Source of the DNA: Corynebacterium sp.
GTDB lineage: Bacteria > Actinomycetota > Actinomycetes > Mycobacteriales > Mycobacteriaceae
Direction of reading: 5' to 3'
Length of the DNA: 64,000 bases
NCBI RefSeq assembly: GCF_030152825.1
Contig: NZ_JASLIP010000008.1
Location: 8,621 to 72,620, forward strand
The notes under the pieces were generated by a model. That model saw only the letters and a program-made list of their open reading frames with translations. It was not told where the DNA came from and ran no database searches. Positions 15,935 to 24,959 of this stretch are shown here, piece after piece; position 1 is the stretch's first letter, and every line of letters begins with the position of its first letter. Both the position numbers and the translations under genes were made by a program.

Positions 15935-17440
15935 ATGGAAAAACTTACTGAGCTCGTTGATGGCTCGATCAACGGTGTCATCTGGAACATCATCCCGTGG
16001 CTGTTGATCGCCGCGGGCATCTACTTCGGCTTGCGGACCCTCTTTGTCCAGGTTCGCCTGCTGCCCGCGATGCTGAAGGCGGTCGCGGAGAAGCCACCGG
16101 TCGCCCGCGACGAGCAGGGCAACGAGATCGAGGATGGCGAGCGCGTTGGCATCTCGGCGTTCAAGGCCTTCACGATCTCTGCCGCCTCCCGCGTGGGAAC
16201 CGGCAACATCACCGGCGTGGCGCTGGCGATCTCCATTGGTGGGCCGGGTGCGGTCTTCTGGATGTGGATGATCGCCATCGTCGGTGGCGCTACCGCCTTC
16301 GTTGAGTCCACGCTGGCTCAGCTCTGGAAGTCCCGCGACGTCAACGGTCACTACCACGGTGGTCCGGCCTTCTACATGACCCGCGGCCTCGGCTGGAAGC
16401 CGCTCGCCGTCATCTTCGCCGTGGCGCTCTCCTTCACCTATGGCTTCGTCTACAACGCGATCCAGACGAACTCCATCGTCGACGCGGTGGGTGGGTCCCT
16501 CAACAGCGATTCCACGACCCTGAAGCTCATCGTCGCGGTTGGCGTCGCCTCCTTGACCGCGCTCGTCATCTTCGGTGGTGTCACCCGCATCGCCAGCGTG
16601 ACTCAGATCATCGTGCCGCTGATGGCCGTGGCTTACATCATCGTTGGCATCATCGTCGTTCTCATGAACCTCAGCGAGGTGCCGGGCATGATTGGGCTCA
16701 TCGTCGGTCATGCACTGGGGCTGAAGCAGATCGCCGGCGCGGGTGTCGGTGCCGCCTTCGGAATCGGCCTGCGCCGCGGCCTGTTCTCCAACGAGGCAGG
16801 TCAGGGCTCCGCGCCGAACGCCGCCGCAACCGCGACCGTCTCCCATCCAGTTAAGCAGGGCCTCGTCCAGACCCTCGGCGTATATTTCGACACCCTAGTT
16901 GTGTGTAGCATCACCGCTTTCGTGGTGCTGCTGGGTCCTGCGGTGACCTACGGACGCGAGGACATCCAGGGCGTGTCCTTGACTCAGACCGCGCTGGCTG
17001 ACACGGTTGGCCCGTGGGGCGCGCACTTCATCACCATCATCCTCTTCTTCCTCGCCTTCTCCTCGGTCATCGGCAACTTCTACTTGGCTCAGGCCAATAT
17101 CGAGTACCTCTCCGAGTCGAAGACGGTCATGACGATCTTCCGCCTTGGCGTTATCGCTTTCGTCTTCTTCGGTGCGTTCGGTTCCCTCCCGCTGGTGTGG
17201 GCTCTGGGCGACACGATGGCTGGAACCATGGCGATCATCAACATCATCGCGATCGTCCCGCTAGGCGGCATCGCCTTCAAGCTGCTGAAGAACTTCAACG
17301 AGCAGCGCAAGAAGGGTCTGGACCCGGTCTTCCACCGGGATATGCTGCCGGAGGCGAAGAACGTGGAGGTCTGGGACGGCTCCGACCCGGCGACCCGCCG
17401 CGGCTGGCTCGAGCGCCGCTCCCTGCGCGAGTTCACCTAA
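15935..17440 (+). CDS. Alanine/glycine:cation symporter family protein (AGCS)
   Basis: A 501-residue integral membrane protein with about 10-11 hydrophobic helices. Family motifs include the N-terminal SAFKAFTISAASRVGTGNITGVA and the GLRRGLFSNEAGQGSAPNAAA signature, both typical of sodium:alanine symporters (DagA/AlsT). It probably imports alanine or glycine with Na+ or H+; the substrate cannot be set from sequence. ATG 15935 is preferred on promoter position. It is followed 40 nt later by acyP, which has its own ribosome site. Confidence 0.9.
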   Translation: MEKLTELVDGSINGVIWNIIPWLLIAAGIYFGLRTLFVQVRLLPAMLKAVAEKPPVARDEQGNEIEDGERVGISAFKAFTISAASRVGTGNITGVALAISIGGPGAVFWMWMIAIVGGATAFVESTLAQLWKSRDVNGHYHGGPAFYMTRGLGWKPLAVIFAVALSFTYGFVYNAIQTNSIVDAVGGSLNSDSTTLKLIVAVGVASLTALVIFGGVTRIASVTQIIVPLMAVAYIIVGIIVVLMNLSEVPGMIGLIVGHALGLKQIAGAGVGAAFGIGLRRGLFSNEAGQGSAPNAAATATVSHPVKQGLVQTLGVYFDTLVVCSITAFVVLLGPAVTYGREDIQGVSLTQTALADTVGPWGAHFITIILFFLAFSSVIGNFYLAQANIEYLSESKTVMTIFRLGVIAFVFFGAFGSLPLVWALGDTMAGTMAIINIIAIVPLGGIAFKLLKNFNEQRKKGLDPVFHRDMLPEAKNVEVWDGSDPATRRGWLERRSLREFT

Positions 17441-17480
17441 AGACTGTGCCCGGAATACGGCGAGCTAAGGAGAAACGGAA

Positions 17481-17777
17481 GTGACTGAGCAACCACAGGT
17501 CCGGCTCACCGCCTGGTGCCACGGCCGCGTTCAGGGCGTGGGCTTTCGCTGGTGGGTCGCTGGCCAAGCCAAGGCGCTGGGGCTGACCGGCTCGGCCACG
17601 AACTATCCAGATGGGCGGGTGCTCGTTGTCGCGGAGGGGGCGCGACACTTGGCCGAAGAATTGCTCGACCGGCTCCAGCCCGGTGCGTTGACGAACCCGC
17701 AACGCCCGGGTCAGGTCACCACCGTCGTGGAGCTGTGGGGCGAGCCCAAGGGCGCGGAGGGCTTCGAGCGCCGCTAG
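17481..17777 (+). CDS. acyP: Acylphosphatase
   Basis: A 98-residue small alpha/beta hydrolase of acyl phosphates. The phosphate-binding loop GRVQGVGFRWW (residues 15-25) holds the catalytic arginine, and the catalytic asparagine is in SATNYPDG. GTG 17481 follows AAGGAG (17467-17472). Placement immediately before smc is, from memory, common in corynebacteria and mycobacteria. Length and motifs are standard. Confidence 0.94.
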   Translation: MTEQPQVRLTAWCHGRVQGVGFRWWVAGQAKALGLTGSATNYPDGRVLVVAEGARHLAEELLDRLQPGALTNPQRPGQVTTVVELWGEPKGAEGFERR

Positions 17778-17819
17778 TGCGTGGGAAGCCTGCGCTTAGA
17801 GCTTGTCCGCGCGCACCGT

Positions 17820-17825
17820 TAAGAT
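17820..17825 (+). promoter_or_regulatory. Predicted -10 of smc (leaderless)
   Basis: TAAGAT ends 6 nt before ATG 17832. TTAGAG at 17796-17801 is a possible -35 at an 18-nt spacing. Confidence 0.5.
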
Positions 17826-17831
17826 AACGGC

Positions 17832-20800
17832 ATGCACTTAAAGTCGTTGACTCTCAAAGGATTCAAGTCCTTTGCATCTTCAACGACCCTGAAACTCGAG
17901 CCGGGGATCTGCGCCGTCGTCGGCCCCAATGGCTCGGGCAAGTCCAATGTCGTCGACGCCCTGGCATGGGTGATGGGGGAGCAGGGGGCGAAGACCCTGC
18001 GCGGCGGCAAGATGGAGGACGTCATCTTCGCCGGTGCCGGTGACCGCAAACCGCTGGGGCGCGCGGAGGTTACCCTCGTCATCGACAACTCCGACGGCAA
18101 GCTGCCGATCGAGTACTCCGAGGTCGCGGTCACCCGCCGCATGTTCCGCGACGGGGCCAGCGAATACGAGATCAACGGCGCCAAAGCCCGGCTCATGGAT
18201 ATCCAAGAGCTGCTGAGCGACTCGGGCATCGGCCGCGAAATGCACGTCATCGTCGGTCAGGGAAGGCTCTCCCAAATCCTGGAGTCCAAGCCCGAGGAGC
18301 GCCGCGCCTTCATCGAGGAGGCCGCTGGCGTGCTGAAGCACCGGCGTCGCAAGGAGAAGGCGCAGCGCAAGCTGGTCGGCATGCAGGCCAACCTGGACCG
18401 CCTCCAGGACCTCACCGATGAGCTGCACTGCCAGCTGGGGCCGCTGGCCCGGCAGGCCGACGCCGCGCAGCGGGCGTCCACCGTGCAGGCCACCATCCGG
18501 GACCGTCGCACGGTGCTGGCCGCCCACCACGTCCGCACCTTGTCGGAGAACCTCCACGAGGCCAATGCCGAGGCCGAACGGCTCATCGAGGAGCGCGAAT
18601 ACCTCACCGAGCAGCTCGAAGAGCACTCCGGCGAGCTCGCCGAGGTGGAAGAAGAGCTGCGCACCGCGTTGGAAGACGCGGAGTGCGCCCGCACCCTCTG
18701 GTACCGGCTCTCGGCGGTCGCGGAAAAGAACTCCGCCTCCCTGCGCATCGCGGCCGATCGCGCACAAGCCAGCGAGGAGACCGCCTGGCTGGGGCCCGAC
18801 CCTGCTCACTTGCTGGAGCGCGCCGAGCGGGCCGATGCCGAGCAGGAGGAACTCGACGAGGCCGTCGAGATCGCCCAAGAAAAGCTCGAGGGCATCCGGG
18901 AGACCGTCGCCGAGGCTCAGGACGCCGCCCGGCAGGCGGAGAACGAGCACCTCGCCCAGGTCCGGGCCATCGCGGACCGGCGTGAGGGCGTGGTAAGGCT
19001 GCTCTCCCGCCAGGAGGCAGCCAGCGAGCGGTTGGCTAATGCTCAGGCCGAGGTGGAGCGCAGCGAAGAGGCCGTGAGCGAGCACACCGAGGAGCTGGAC
19101 AACCTCAGCGAAGAACTCGCGGAAGCCGCCGACGCGTTGGCGGATATCGAGGGTGGGGGCGAGGAACTGCAAGCCACTGCAGAGCAGCTCGCCCGCGAGG
19201 TGCAGACCGTCGAGCAGCGCGCGGAGGAGCTGCGCAACCAGGAACGCGCGCTGGAGCGAGAAATCGCTGGCTTGGAAGCCACCATCACCGGCTGGCAGGA
19301 GCGGCTGCGCCCCACCGACGGTGCTGCCCGCGCGACTACCGCCGCCGAGGAGCAGGGGCATGCGGTGAGCACTCTGGCGGAGAACCTCACGGTCACCGGC
19401 GACTGGTCCGCCGCCGTCGCCGCCGTGTTGGGCGCCATCGCGCCCACCGGGGTGGTGACTGCATCAGACGATGCCGTCCTCAGTGCGCTCGAGGGCAGCG
19501 ACGAGGGCCGCGCCCTCGTCATCGAATCCGGAGCCGAGGCCGAGGGCAAGGCCGGCTGGCGCTTGGACGCGACCCTGCCCGCGGGGCAGTGGCTGCTGGA
19601 CGTCATCGAGCCCAGCCCGGAGGTAGCCGCCCCGCTAAACGCGATGCTCGTCGACGTCGTCGCCGTGGCAGACGCCGCTGAAGCTCGCCGCGTCGTGACC
19701 GCCGACACCAGGCTGCGGGCAGTGACCAAGGTCGGCAGCCTCTTCGGCCCCGGTTGGTTCGCGGCCGGCCGCGGGGGAGCCACCCCAGCGGTGGAGCTTG
19801 CTGCGAAGATTGACCAGGCCACCGCGGACGTCGCCGAAAAGAAGGAACAGCTCGCAGACCTGAAGGCGAGCCTCGACGCCGCGCTGGAAACCACTGCGGA
19901 GTGCCGCGCCGCAGCCAGCAGCGCGAAGGCCTCCGTCCAGGAACAACGGGCACGCGTCCAGGCGGCCCAGCACCGCTTCAAGGCGGCGGAGAACGCAGAG
20001 GAGTCGGCCCGCCGTAGCCTCGAGCGCGCCACCACCCAACGCAACCAGGCAGAGGAGCGGGCCCGGCAAGCTGATGAGGAACTCGCCGAGGTGCGGGATC
20101 GTCTCTCGCGCGTGCAGGAGCCCGCGGAGCAGGAGGAACCCTCCACTGCGCAGCGCGACCGCACGGCTCAAGAGCTCACCCAGGCAAAGGCCATGGAGAT
20201 GGATGTGCGCCTGCAACTGCGCACGGCAGAGGAGCGCGCCGCCGCCACTCGCGGCAAGGCGGAAAACCTGCGGCGCCAGGCCCGCCAGGAGGAGGCCTCT
20301 CGCAAACAGCACGAGATCGCGAGGGCCCGTCGTGAAGCGAAGCGCCAGGCCGCGCTCATCGTGCAGGAACAGGCCGAACGCGTCGGCCAGCGCATCGCCG
20401 ATGCGCTCCACCGGGCACAGGAGTCCCGCACCCTGACCGAGCAGGCGCACCGCCAATGGCAGGAACGGATGCGCCAGCAAAAGGCTGAGGTCAATAAGTA
20501 CAACAGCCAGCTCGGGGCGGTTACCCAGCGGGCCCATGAGGCGGAGCTGAAGCGCAACCAGGCACAGCTCAAGCTCGAGCAGGCCGCAGAATCCGCGATG
20601 GAGCAGCTCACCATGACTCCCGAGCAGCTGCTGGCTGTTGAACTCCCGGAGGATTTCGACCAGGCCACAGCCCGTAAGGAGCTCAAGCAGGCGGAGAAGG
20701 ACCTGAACTCCCTCGGCAAGGTCAACCCCTTGGCTCTGGAGGAGTACAAGGCGCTGGAGGAACGCTATTCCTTCCTCGCCAGCCAGCTGGACGACGTTCA

Positions 20801-21320
20801 GCGAGCCCGTGAGGACCTCAACGGGGTCATCAAGGATGTGGATAACACCATCCTCACCCTCTTCGTGGAAGCTTGGCACGACGTGGAGGAGCAGTTCCCC
20901 AAGGTCTTCGAGACCCTCTTCCCGGGTGGGTCCGGCCGACTGGTGCTCACTGACCCGGAGGACATGCTTACCACCGGCATCGAGGTGGAGGCACGCCCGC
21001 CGGGCAAGAAGGTCAAGCGGCTTAGCCTGCTCTCCGGCGGTGAGAAGTCGCTGACCGCGCTGGCCCTGCTCGTCGCCATCTTCCGTGCGCGCCCCAGCCC
21101 CTTCTACGTCATGGACGAGGTCGAGGCCGCACTGGACGACGTCAACCTGCGCCGCCTGATCGCGCTGTTCGAGGAGCTGCGTAAGGACTCCCAGCTGATC
21201 GTGATCACGCACCAGAAACCGACGATGGATGTGGCCAATGTTCTCTACGGCGTGACCATGCGCGGGGACGGCGTGACGCGCGTTATTTCGCAGCGCATGA
21301 AGCCACTGGAAGCCGGTTAG
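17832..21320 (+). CDS. smc: Chromosome segregation protein SMC
   Basis: A 1162-residue condensin ATPase acting with ScpA and ScpB in chromosome organisation. The N-terminal Walker A is GPNGSGKSNVVDAL (about residues 31-44). Two long coiled coils (about 165-500 and 660-1000) flank a hinge (about 505-655). The C-terminal head carries the ABC signature LLSGGEKSLTALALL (about 1066) and Walker B FYVMDEVEAALDD. Length matches actinobacterial SMC. It is followed after 79 nt by a large unknown gene and then ftsY. Confidence 0.97.
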   Translation: MHLKSLTLKGFKSFASSTTLKLEPGICAVVGPNGSGKSNVVDALAWVMGEQGAKTLRGGKMEDVIFAGAGDRKPLGRAEVTLVIDNSDGKLPIEYSEVAVTRRMFRDGASEYEINGAKARLMDIQELLSDSGIGREMHVIVGQGRLSQILESKPEERRAFIEEAAGVLKHRRRKEKAQRKLVGMQANLDRLQDLTDELHCQLGPLARQADAAQRASTVQATIRDRRTVLAAHHVRTLSENLHEANAEAERLIEEREYLTEQLEEHSGELAEVEEELRTALEDAECARTLWYRLSAVAEKNSASLRIAADRAQASEETAWLGPDPAHLLERAERADAEQEELDEAVEIAQEKLEGIRETVAEAQDAARQAENEHLAQVRAIADRREGVVRLLSRQEAASERLANAQAEVERSEEAVSEHTEELDNLSEELAEAADALADIEGGGEELQATAEQLAREVQTVEQRAEELRNQERALEREIAGLEATITGWQERLRPTDGAARATTAAEEQGHAVSTLAENLTVTGDWSAAVAAVLGAIAPTGVVTASDDAVLSALEGSDEGRALVIESGAEAEGKAGWRLDATLPAGQWLLDVIEPSPEVAAPLNAMLVDVVAVADAAEARRVVTADTRLRAVTKVGSLFGPGWFAAGRGGATPAVELAAKIDQATADVAEKKEQLADLKASLDAALETTAECRAAASSAKASVQEQRARVQAAQHRFKAAENAEESARRSLERATTQRNQAEERARQADEELAEVRDRLSRVQEPAEQEEPSTAQRDRTAQELTQAKAMEMDVRLQLRTAEERAAATRGKAENLRRQARQEEASRKQHEIARARREAKRQAALIVQEQAERVGQRIADALHRAQESRTLTEQAHRQWQERMRQQKAEVNKYNSQLGAVTQRAHEAELKRNQAQLKLEQAAESAMEQLTMTPEQLLAVELPEDFDQATARKELKQAEKDLNSLGKVNPLALEEYKALEERYSFLASQLDDVQRAREDLNGVIKDVDNTILTLFVEAWHDVEEQFPKVFETLFPGGSGRLVLTDPEDMLTTGIEVEARPPGKKVKRLSLLSGGEKSLTALALLVAIFRARPSPFYVMDEVEAALDDVNLRRLIALFEELRKDSQLIVITHQKPTMDVANVLYGVTMRGDGVTRVISQRMKPLEAG

Positions 21321-21385
21321 CCCAGGCCATCCCGCACACAGGGGGAGCGGGCTGGGGCGCGCGGAATCATCGCGGGGGCAAAGGC

Positions 21386-21391
21386 TAGGAT
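21386..21391 (+). promoter_or_regulatory. Predicted -10 of the large unknown gene (leaderless)
   Basis: TAGGAT ends 8 nt before GTG 21400 and overlaps the alternative TTG codon at 21391, which argues for the GTG start. Confidence 0.45.
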
Positions 21392-21399
21392 TGGCGGAC

Positions 21400-24300
21400 G
21401 TGACTACCAGCCCGATTACAGACCTGAATGACACGCTCCTTGCCTGGGCCTCCAGCGCCGAGGCGGAACTCGCGACGAAACTCAAGGACGTGCAGCTTTT
21501 TGTTGAGCTGGACATCAATGGTGATGAGCTCGAGCGGCTCACCCGCTTCTATGGCACCTTCCTAGGCCGCCAGATCACCGCGGGGGCAGACGATGCCGCG
21601 CTACTGCAGACCTGCCCGGCGTTGACCGCCGCGGTGCTGATCTCGCGCGCCGCGAAGCTCAACGAGGTTCCCCAGGTGGCCGCCGAATTCTGGGCCGGGC
21701 TCGGCCTGGAGGCCACCGAGGACCGGGTGGCACTCATCGAAGGCCACTTCGCGGAGATTCTGCAGGCGGCTGGGCTGGACCCGATGGACGACCTCGCCGG
21801 CGGTCCGGACGGTGAGATGGGGCGGCTCTTCGGGCACGTGGGCATCGCCAGCGACTGGACGCCGGAGCTCATTGAGCTCATCGACACTCGTCGCAAGTCG
21901 GGAGAGGCTGCCGAGGACCTCAGCGAGGAAGCGGCCGCGGTCGTCGCAGAGCTGGCCACACAGCGCCTGCAGCTAGGGCCGCTGTGCGCGACCTCCCCGG
22001 AACTGGCCCAAAAGCTGACCGAGCCGGTCGTCCGGGTGGTGCACCAGGGGGCCGAGGAAGGGCAGTGGCACCGGGCACTGCAGAAGAACTCCGTCTTCCC
22101 GCTGGTCGCCGAGGAGATCGCGGCGGAGCTGCGGGAGCGCCCCATCGGCACCGTGGATCGCCGCTACACGGTGGGCGTGGCCCACGCGGAGGATCGGCCG
22201 CGCCTGCGCCTCGATGTGCTGCGCCGCAGGGTGCTGTTGCGCCTGCCGGAGCAGGAGCTGGCAGATAGCCACTTCACCAACCCCGATGAGGTGCGGTGGC
22301 GACTGGACTTCGACGGCAGCCCGTCCGCATTCATCACCAGTAAGGCGGACCGCCCGGGCGCGAAGACCAGCGAGATTTTCGACATTCCGGTGCGCCGGCC
22401 CCTGCGTGAGATTTGGGTGCGCAACGTTGCCTCCCGAGAGCAGTGGCAGGTCTCCATGGTCAGCACGGATGATCCCAGCCTGATCTTCACCGAGCGCGGC
22501 GGCGACCTGACGGAGATGGCCACCCTGCACCACGCCACGGTGTGGGTGGTCTGCCCCACCGACGCCCGCGCGGTGGACCCGGTGAGCGACCAGGAGATCC
22601 CGGTACTCGAGGAGCATGAGGTCAAGGCCTGGGAAGGCTGGACGATCCGCCTGCTGGATCTCTCCGAAGCTCTCTCGTTGCATATCGAGCGCCCGGGGGA
22701 GCGCCGCCCGTCGATCGGGAGCGTGCGCGCCGTCGACCCGCGGCAGCGTGTGCGGTTTGTTGAGCCGGGTCAGCACGTCCCGGGGCTGCGCACCCAGTCT
22801 GGTCGCCCGATTCTCTCCGAGTCCCTGCTCGTGGAGTTCCCGCCGACCCAGTCGGGAGCGGTCGAGACCTGGTTCTTGACGATCGGCGCCTACGCAGGCC
22901 CGGGCGAGTACGGCGACACGGTCGCCGATGAGGAACCCCTGGAGGTTCCGCCAGAGGGCGGGTCCTTCGAGGTCTTCGACCCGGAGGCTTATGACAGCCC
23001 ATGGGCGGGCGAGTACCTGGTGCGCTTGCGCGGGCCACGCAACGAGTCCTTCCGGCACGAGTACGCCCTGGTTGAGGGGCTCAGCACGGAGGTCGAGATC
23101 GATGGCCCCTCCGCACTAACCCGGCTGCCGCAGGCCGGAGGCCTCAGCCCAACCACGGTGAAGCTGCTCGCCGGTGATAAGCCCTTCTCCCGCCGGGTGA
23201 AGGCCACCGTCGGGCCTGATCAGAAGTACGTCACCACGGTTGTGGAAACCGATGCCGGCGACGCGCTGCCGGTCGTCGTGCACCCACCACGGCTGCGCTA
23301 CCAGCTCACGCTGCGTGGCGAGGAGCCGATGTGGCGCACGGAAGCCGTGCGCACCAGCTCCTCCTGGCTGGACCAGGACACCAAGTTCCGCGTCCGCCCC
23401 GGCAGCCCCCTGGACCAGCCGCTCGAACGCCCTAGCCTCGTCATCCGCGACCGCCACGGCGCCCCGGTGCGCACGCTGAAGCTGGAGACCGAGGACAACA
23501 TCACCTGGTCTGCGGAGCTTTCCGCCGCAGCGTCCTCCCTCGCCGTGATGTCGCAGGGCAGCTTCGAGCTGGAGTTCATCGACTCGGTGGCCCGCCGCCG
23601 CGTCTCCGTCCGACTGGCGAACATCATCCCGGCACCGACCTGGAATGTGTCCTACGCCGACGGTTCGCTCGTCTTCGACACGGGCGCGGATGCCGACGCC
23701 CCCGACCTCGGCTGCTGGAGCGCGTGGGTCTGGCCCGTCACGGCACCGTGGCAGCCCGCCCGCACCGTCACCATCGGCGCGACGGGTGAGCCTGTCGAGC
23801 TTCCCGCCGAGCTGCAGGACGCCGGACCGCTCGCCGTTCAGCTGTTCGCGCCGGATCGTTTCTCCTTCCTCCGTCCGCCCTCCGGCCCGGGCGAGCGCGC
23901 GCAGACCGTCGAGGCCGAAGGCTACTTCGGGCGAGGGGAGGACACCCCGTGGTCGCACCTGTCCGCCTTCCTCGTCGGGGAGGCCGAGCAGGCCCCGTCC
24001 GACCCAGAAATCCTGCCGACCCTGTGGGACGTGCAGGCCGGTTGGCTGCAGAAGCGCGCCCAGGTGCCGCCTGCGCTCTCTCAGCGGGTGCGCGAGGCGC
24101 TGACCCACGATGCGCGCGCGTCGGTGCACGCGATGGGACGCTCGCTGGTCGCCACCGCGGATCGGCCGGCGCAGTTCATCGCCTCCGGCCTGGTGCATTC
24201 CTCCTTCGACGTCACCCAGGAGGAGCTGATGAGCCCCGCGGAGCAGAAGCGGGACGAGATCGGCACCCCGTGGATCCATGCCCTGGATATCCTGGGCGCG

Positions 24301-24954
24301 ATCGCTCGACTGGATGAGGATGACGCCGAGCAGCTGCCGAGTATCAAGGCGCTGAAGAAGCAGCTGGCAGCCACCGCCGGTGAGGGGGCCGTCAAGACCC
24401 TGGAGATGGGGCACGACCGCTCCCTGGAGAACTCCTGCATCGACGCCACCACCGTCCAGATCGCGCACATGAACGAAGATCAGCAGAAGGCGGTGCTCGC
24501 CATGTTCTTCGGCGACGCCGGTCTGGTCCCGGGTGCGATTTCGGATGAGAACAGCCGACTCATCGCCGTGTTCGATACCTTCACCCACCGTGTGGCGCTC
24601 TCCGAGCTTCTCGGGGACCCGACGTTGATGACGACGGCGGTGGCGGTGCTGCGCCGGATCAAGTCCGCGAACCGTCAGCTGTACCTGTCCGCGCGGGTGC
24701 GTTTCGAACGCCTCGACGGGGTGGATACCGATGATCCGCAGAACCGCTGGGCACTGGCGCCGGTGATCTCCATGGTCTTCGCGCTGGCCACGCGCATGTA
24801 CGCGCACGGCCACCTGCCGACCCTGGGCAAGCTGCCGCAGGCCTATGAGGGCTGGGCGAAGATGGCCCAGCTGGTTCCCGACCTCGTGACCGGCGATGTG
24901 GTCCTCGCCGATGCGATGGTTCTCGGTGTGTTCGGGCCAAATCTGAAAGACTAG
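21400..24954 (+). CDS. Large conserved-looking protein of unknown function between smc and ftsY
   Basis: I do not recognise this 1184-residue protein. It has no signal peptide, no transmembrane helix, no Walker motif and no cysteine cluster. Three zones can be seen. Residues about 1-220 are helical and acidic. About 230-800 look beta-rich, with short strands such as VRWRLDF, REIWVRN and EWVVCP-like segments that suggest stacked sandwich domains. About 820-1184 are helical again. Base and codon use match the neighbours, so it does not look recently acquired. It has its own predicted promoter and ends only 5 nt before ftsY, so it probably shares a transcript with ftsY. No biochemical function can be assigned. 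Confidence 0.75.
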   Translation: MTTSPITDLNDTLLAWASSAEAELATKLKDVQLFVELDINGDELERLTRFYGTFLGRQITAGADDAALLQTCPALTAAVLISRAAKLNEVPQVAAEFWAGLGLEATEDRVALIEGHFAEILQAAGLDPMDDLAGGPDGEMGRLFGHVGIASDWTPELIELIDTRRKSGEAAEDLSEEAAAVVAELATQRLQLGPLCATSPELAQKLTEPVVRVVHQGAEEGQWHRALQKNSVFPLVAEEIAAELRERPIGTVDRRYTVGVAHAEDRPRLRLDVLRRRVLLRLPEQELADSHFTNPDEVRWRLDFDGSPSAFITSKADRPGAKTSEIFDIPVRRPLREIWVRNVASREQWQVSMVSTDDPSLIFTERGGDLTEMATLHHATVWVVCPTDARAVDPVSDQEIPVLEEHEVKAWEGWTIRLLDLSEALSLHIERPGERRPSIGSVRAVDPRQRVRFVEPGQHVPGLRTQSGRPILSESLLVEFPPTQSGAVETWFLTIGAYAGPGEYGDTVADEEPLEVPPEGGSFEVFDPEAYDSPWAGEYLVRLRGPRNESFRHEYALVEGLSTEVEIDGPSALTRLPQAGGLSPTTVKLLAGDKPFSRRVKATVGPDQKYVTTVVETDAGDALPVVVHPPRLRYQLTLRGEEPMWRTEAVRTSSSWLDQDTKFRVRPGSPLDQPLERPSLVIRDRHGAPVRTLKLETEDNITWSAELSAAASSLAVMSQGSFELEFIDSVARRRVSVRLANIIPAPTWNVSYADGSLVFDTGADADAPDLGCWSAWVWPVTAPWQPARTVTIGATGEPVELPAELQDAGPLAVQLFAPDRFSFLRPPSGPGERAQTVEAEGYFGRGEDTPWSHLSAFLVGEAEQAPSDPEILPTLWDVQAGWLQKRAQVPPALSQRVREALTHDARASVHAMGRSLVATADRPAQFIASGLVHSSFDVTQEELMSPAEQKRDEIGTPWIHALDILGAIARLDEDDAEQLPSIKALKKQLAATAGEGAVKTLEMGHDRSLENSCIDATTVQIAHMNEDQQKAVLAMFFGDAGLVPGAISDENSRLIAVFDTFTHRVALSELLGDPTLMTTAVAVLRRIKSANRQLYLSARVRFERLDGVDTDDPQNRWALAPVISMVFALATRMYAHGHLPTLGKLPQAYEGWAKMAQLVPDLVTGDVVLADAMVLGVFGPNLKD

Positions 24955-24959
24955 GGATT

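Noticed and set aside
23116..24813. 565-codon minus-strand frame opposite the unknown gene
   Set aside because: I considered that the minus strand might be the real gene here. The plus frame is twice as long, has a promoter and couples to ftsY; the minus frame has His/Arg/Gly-rich antisense composition.
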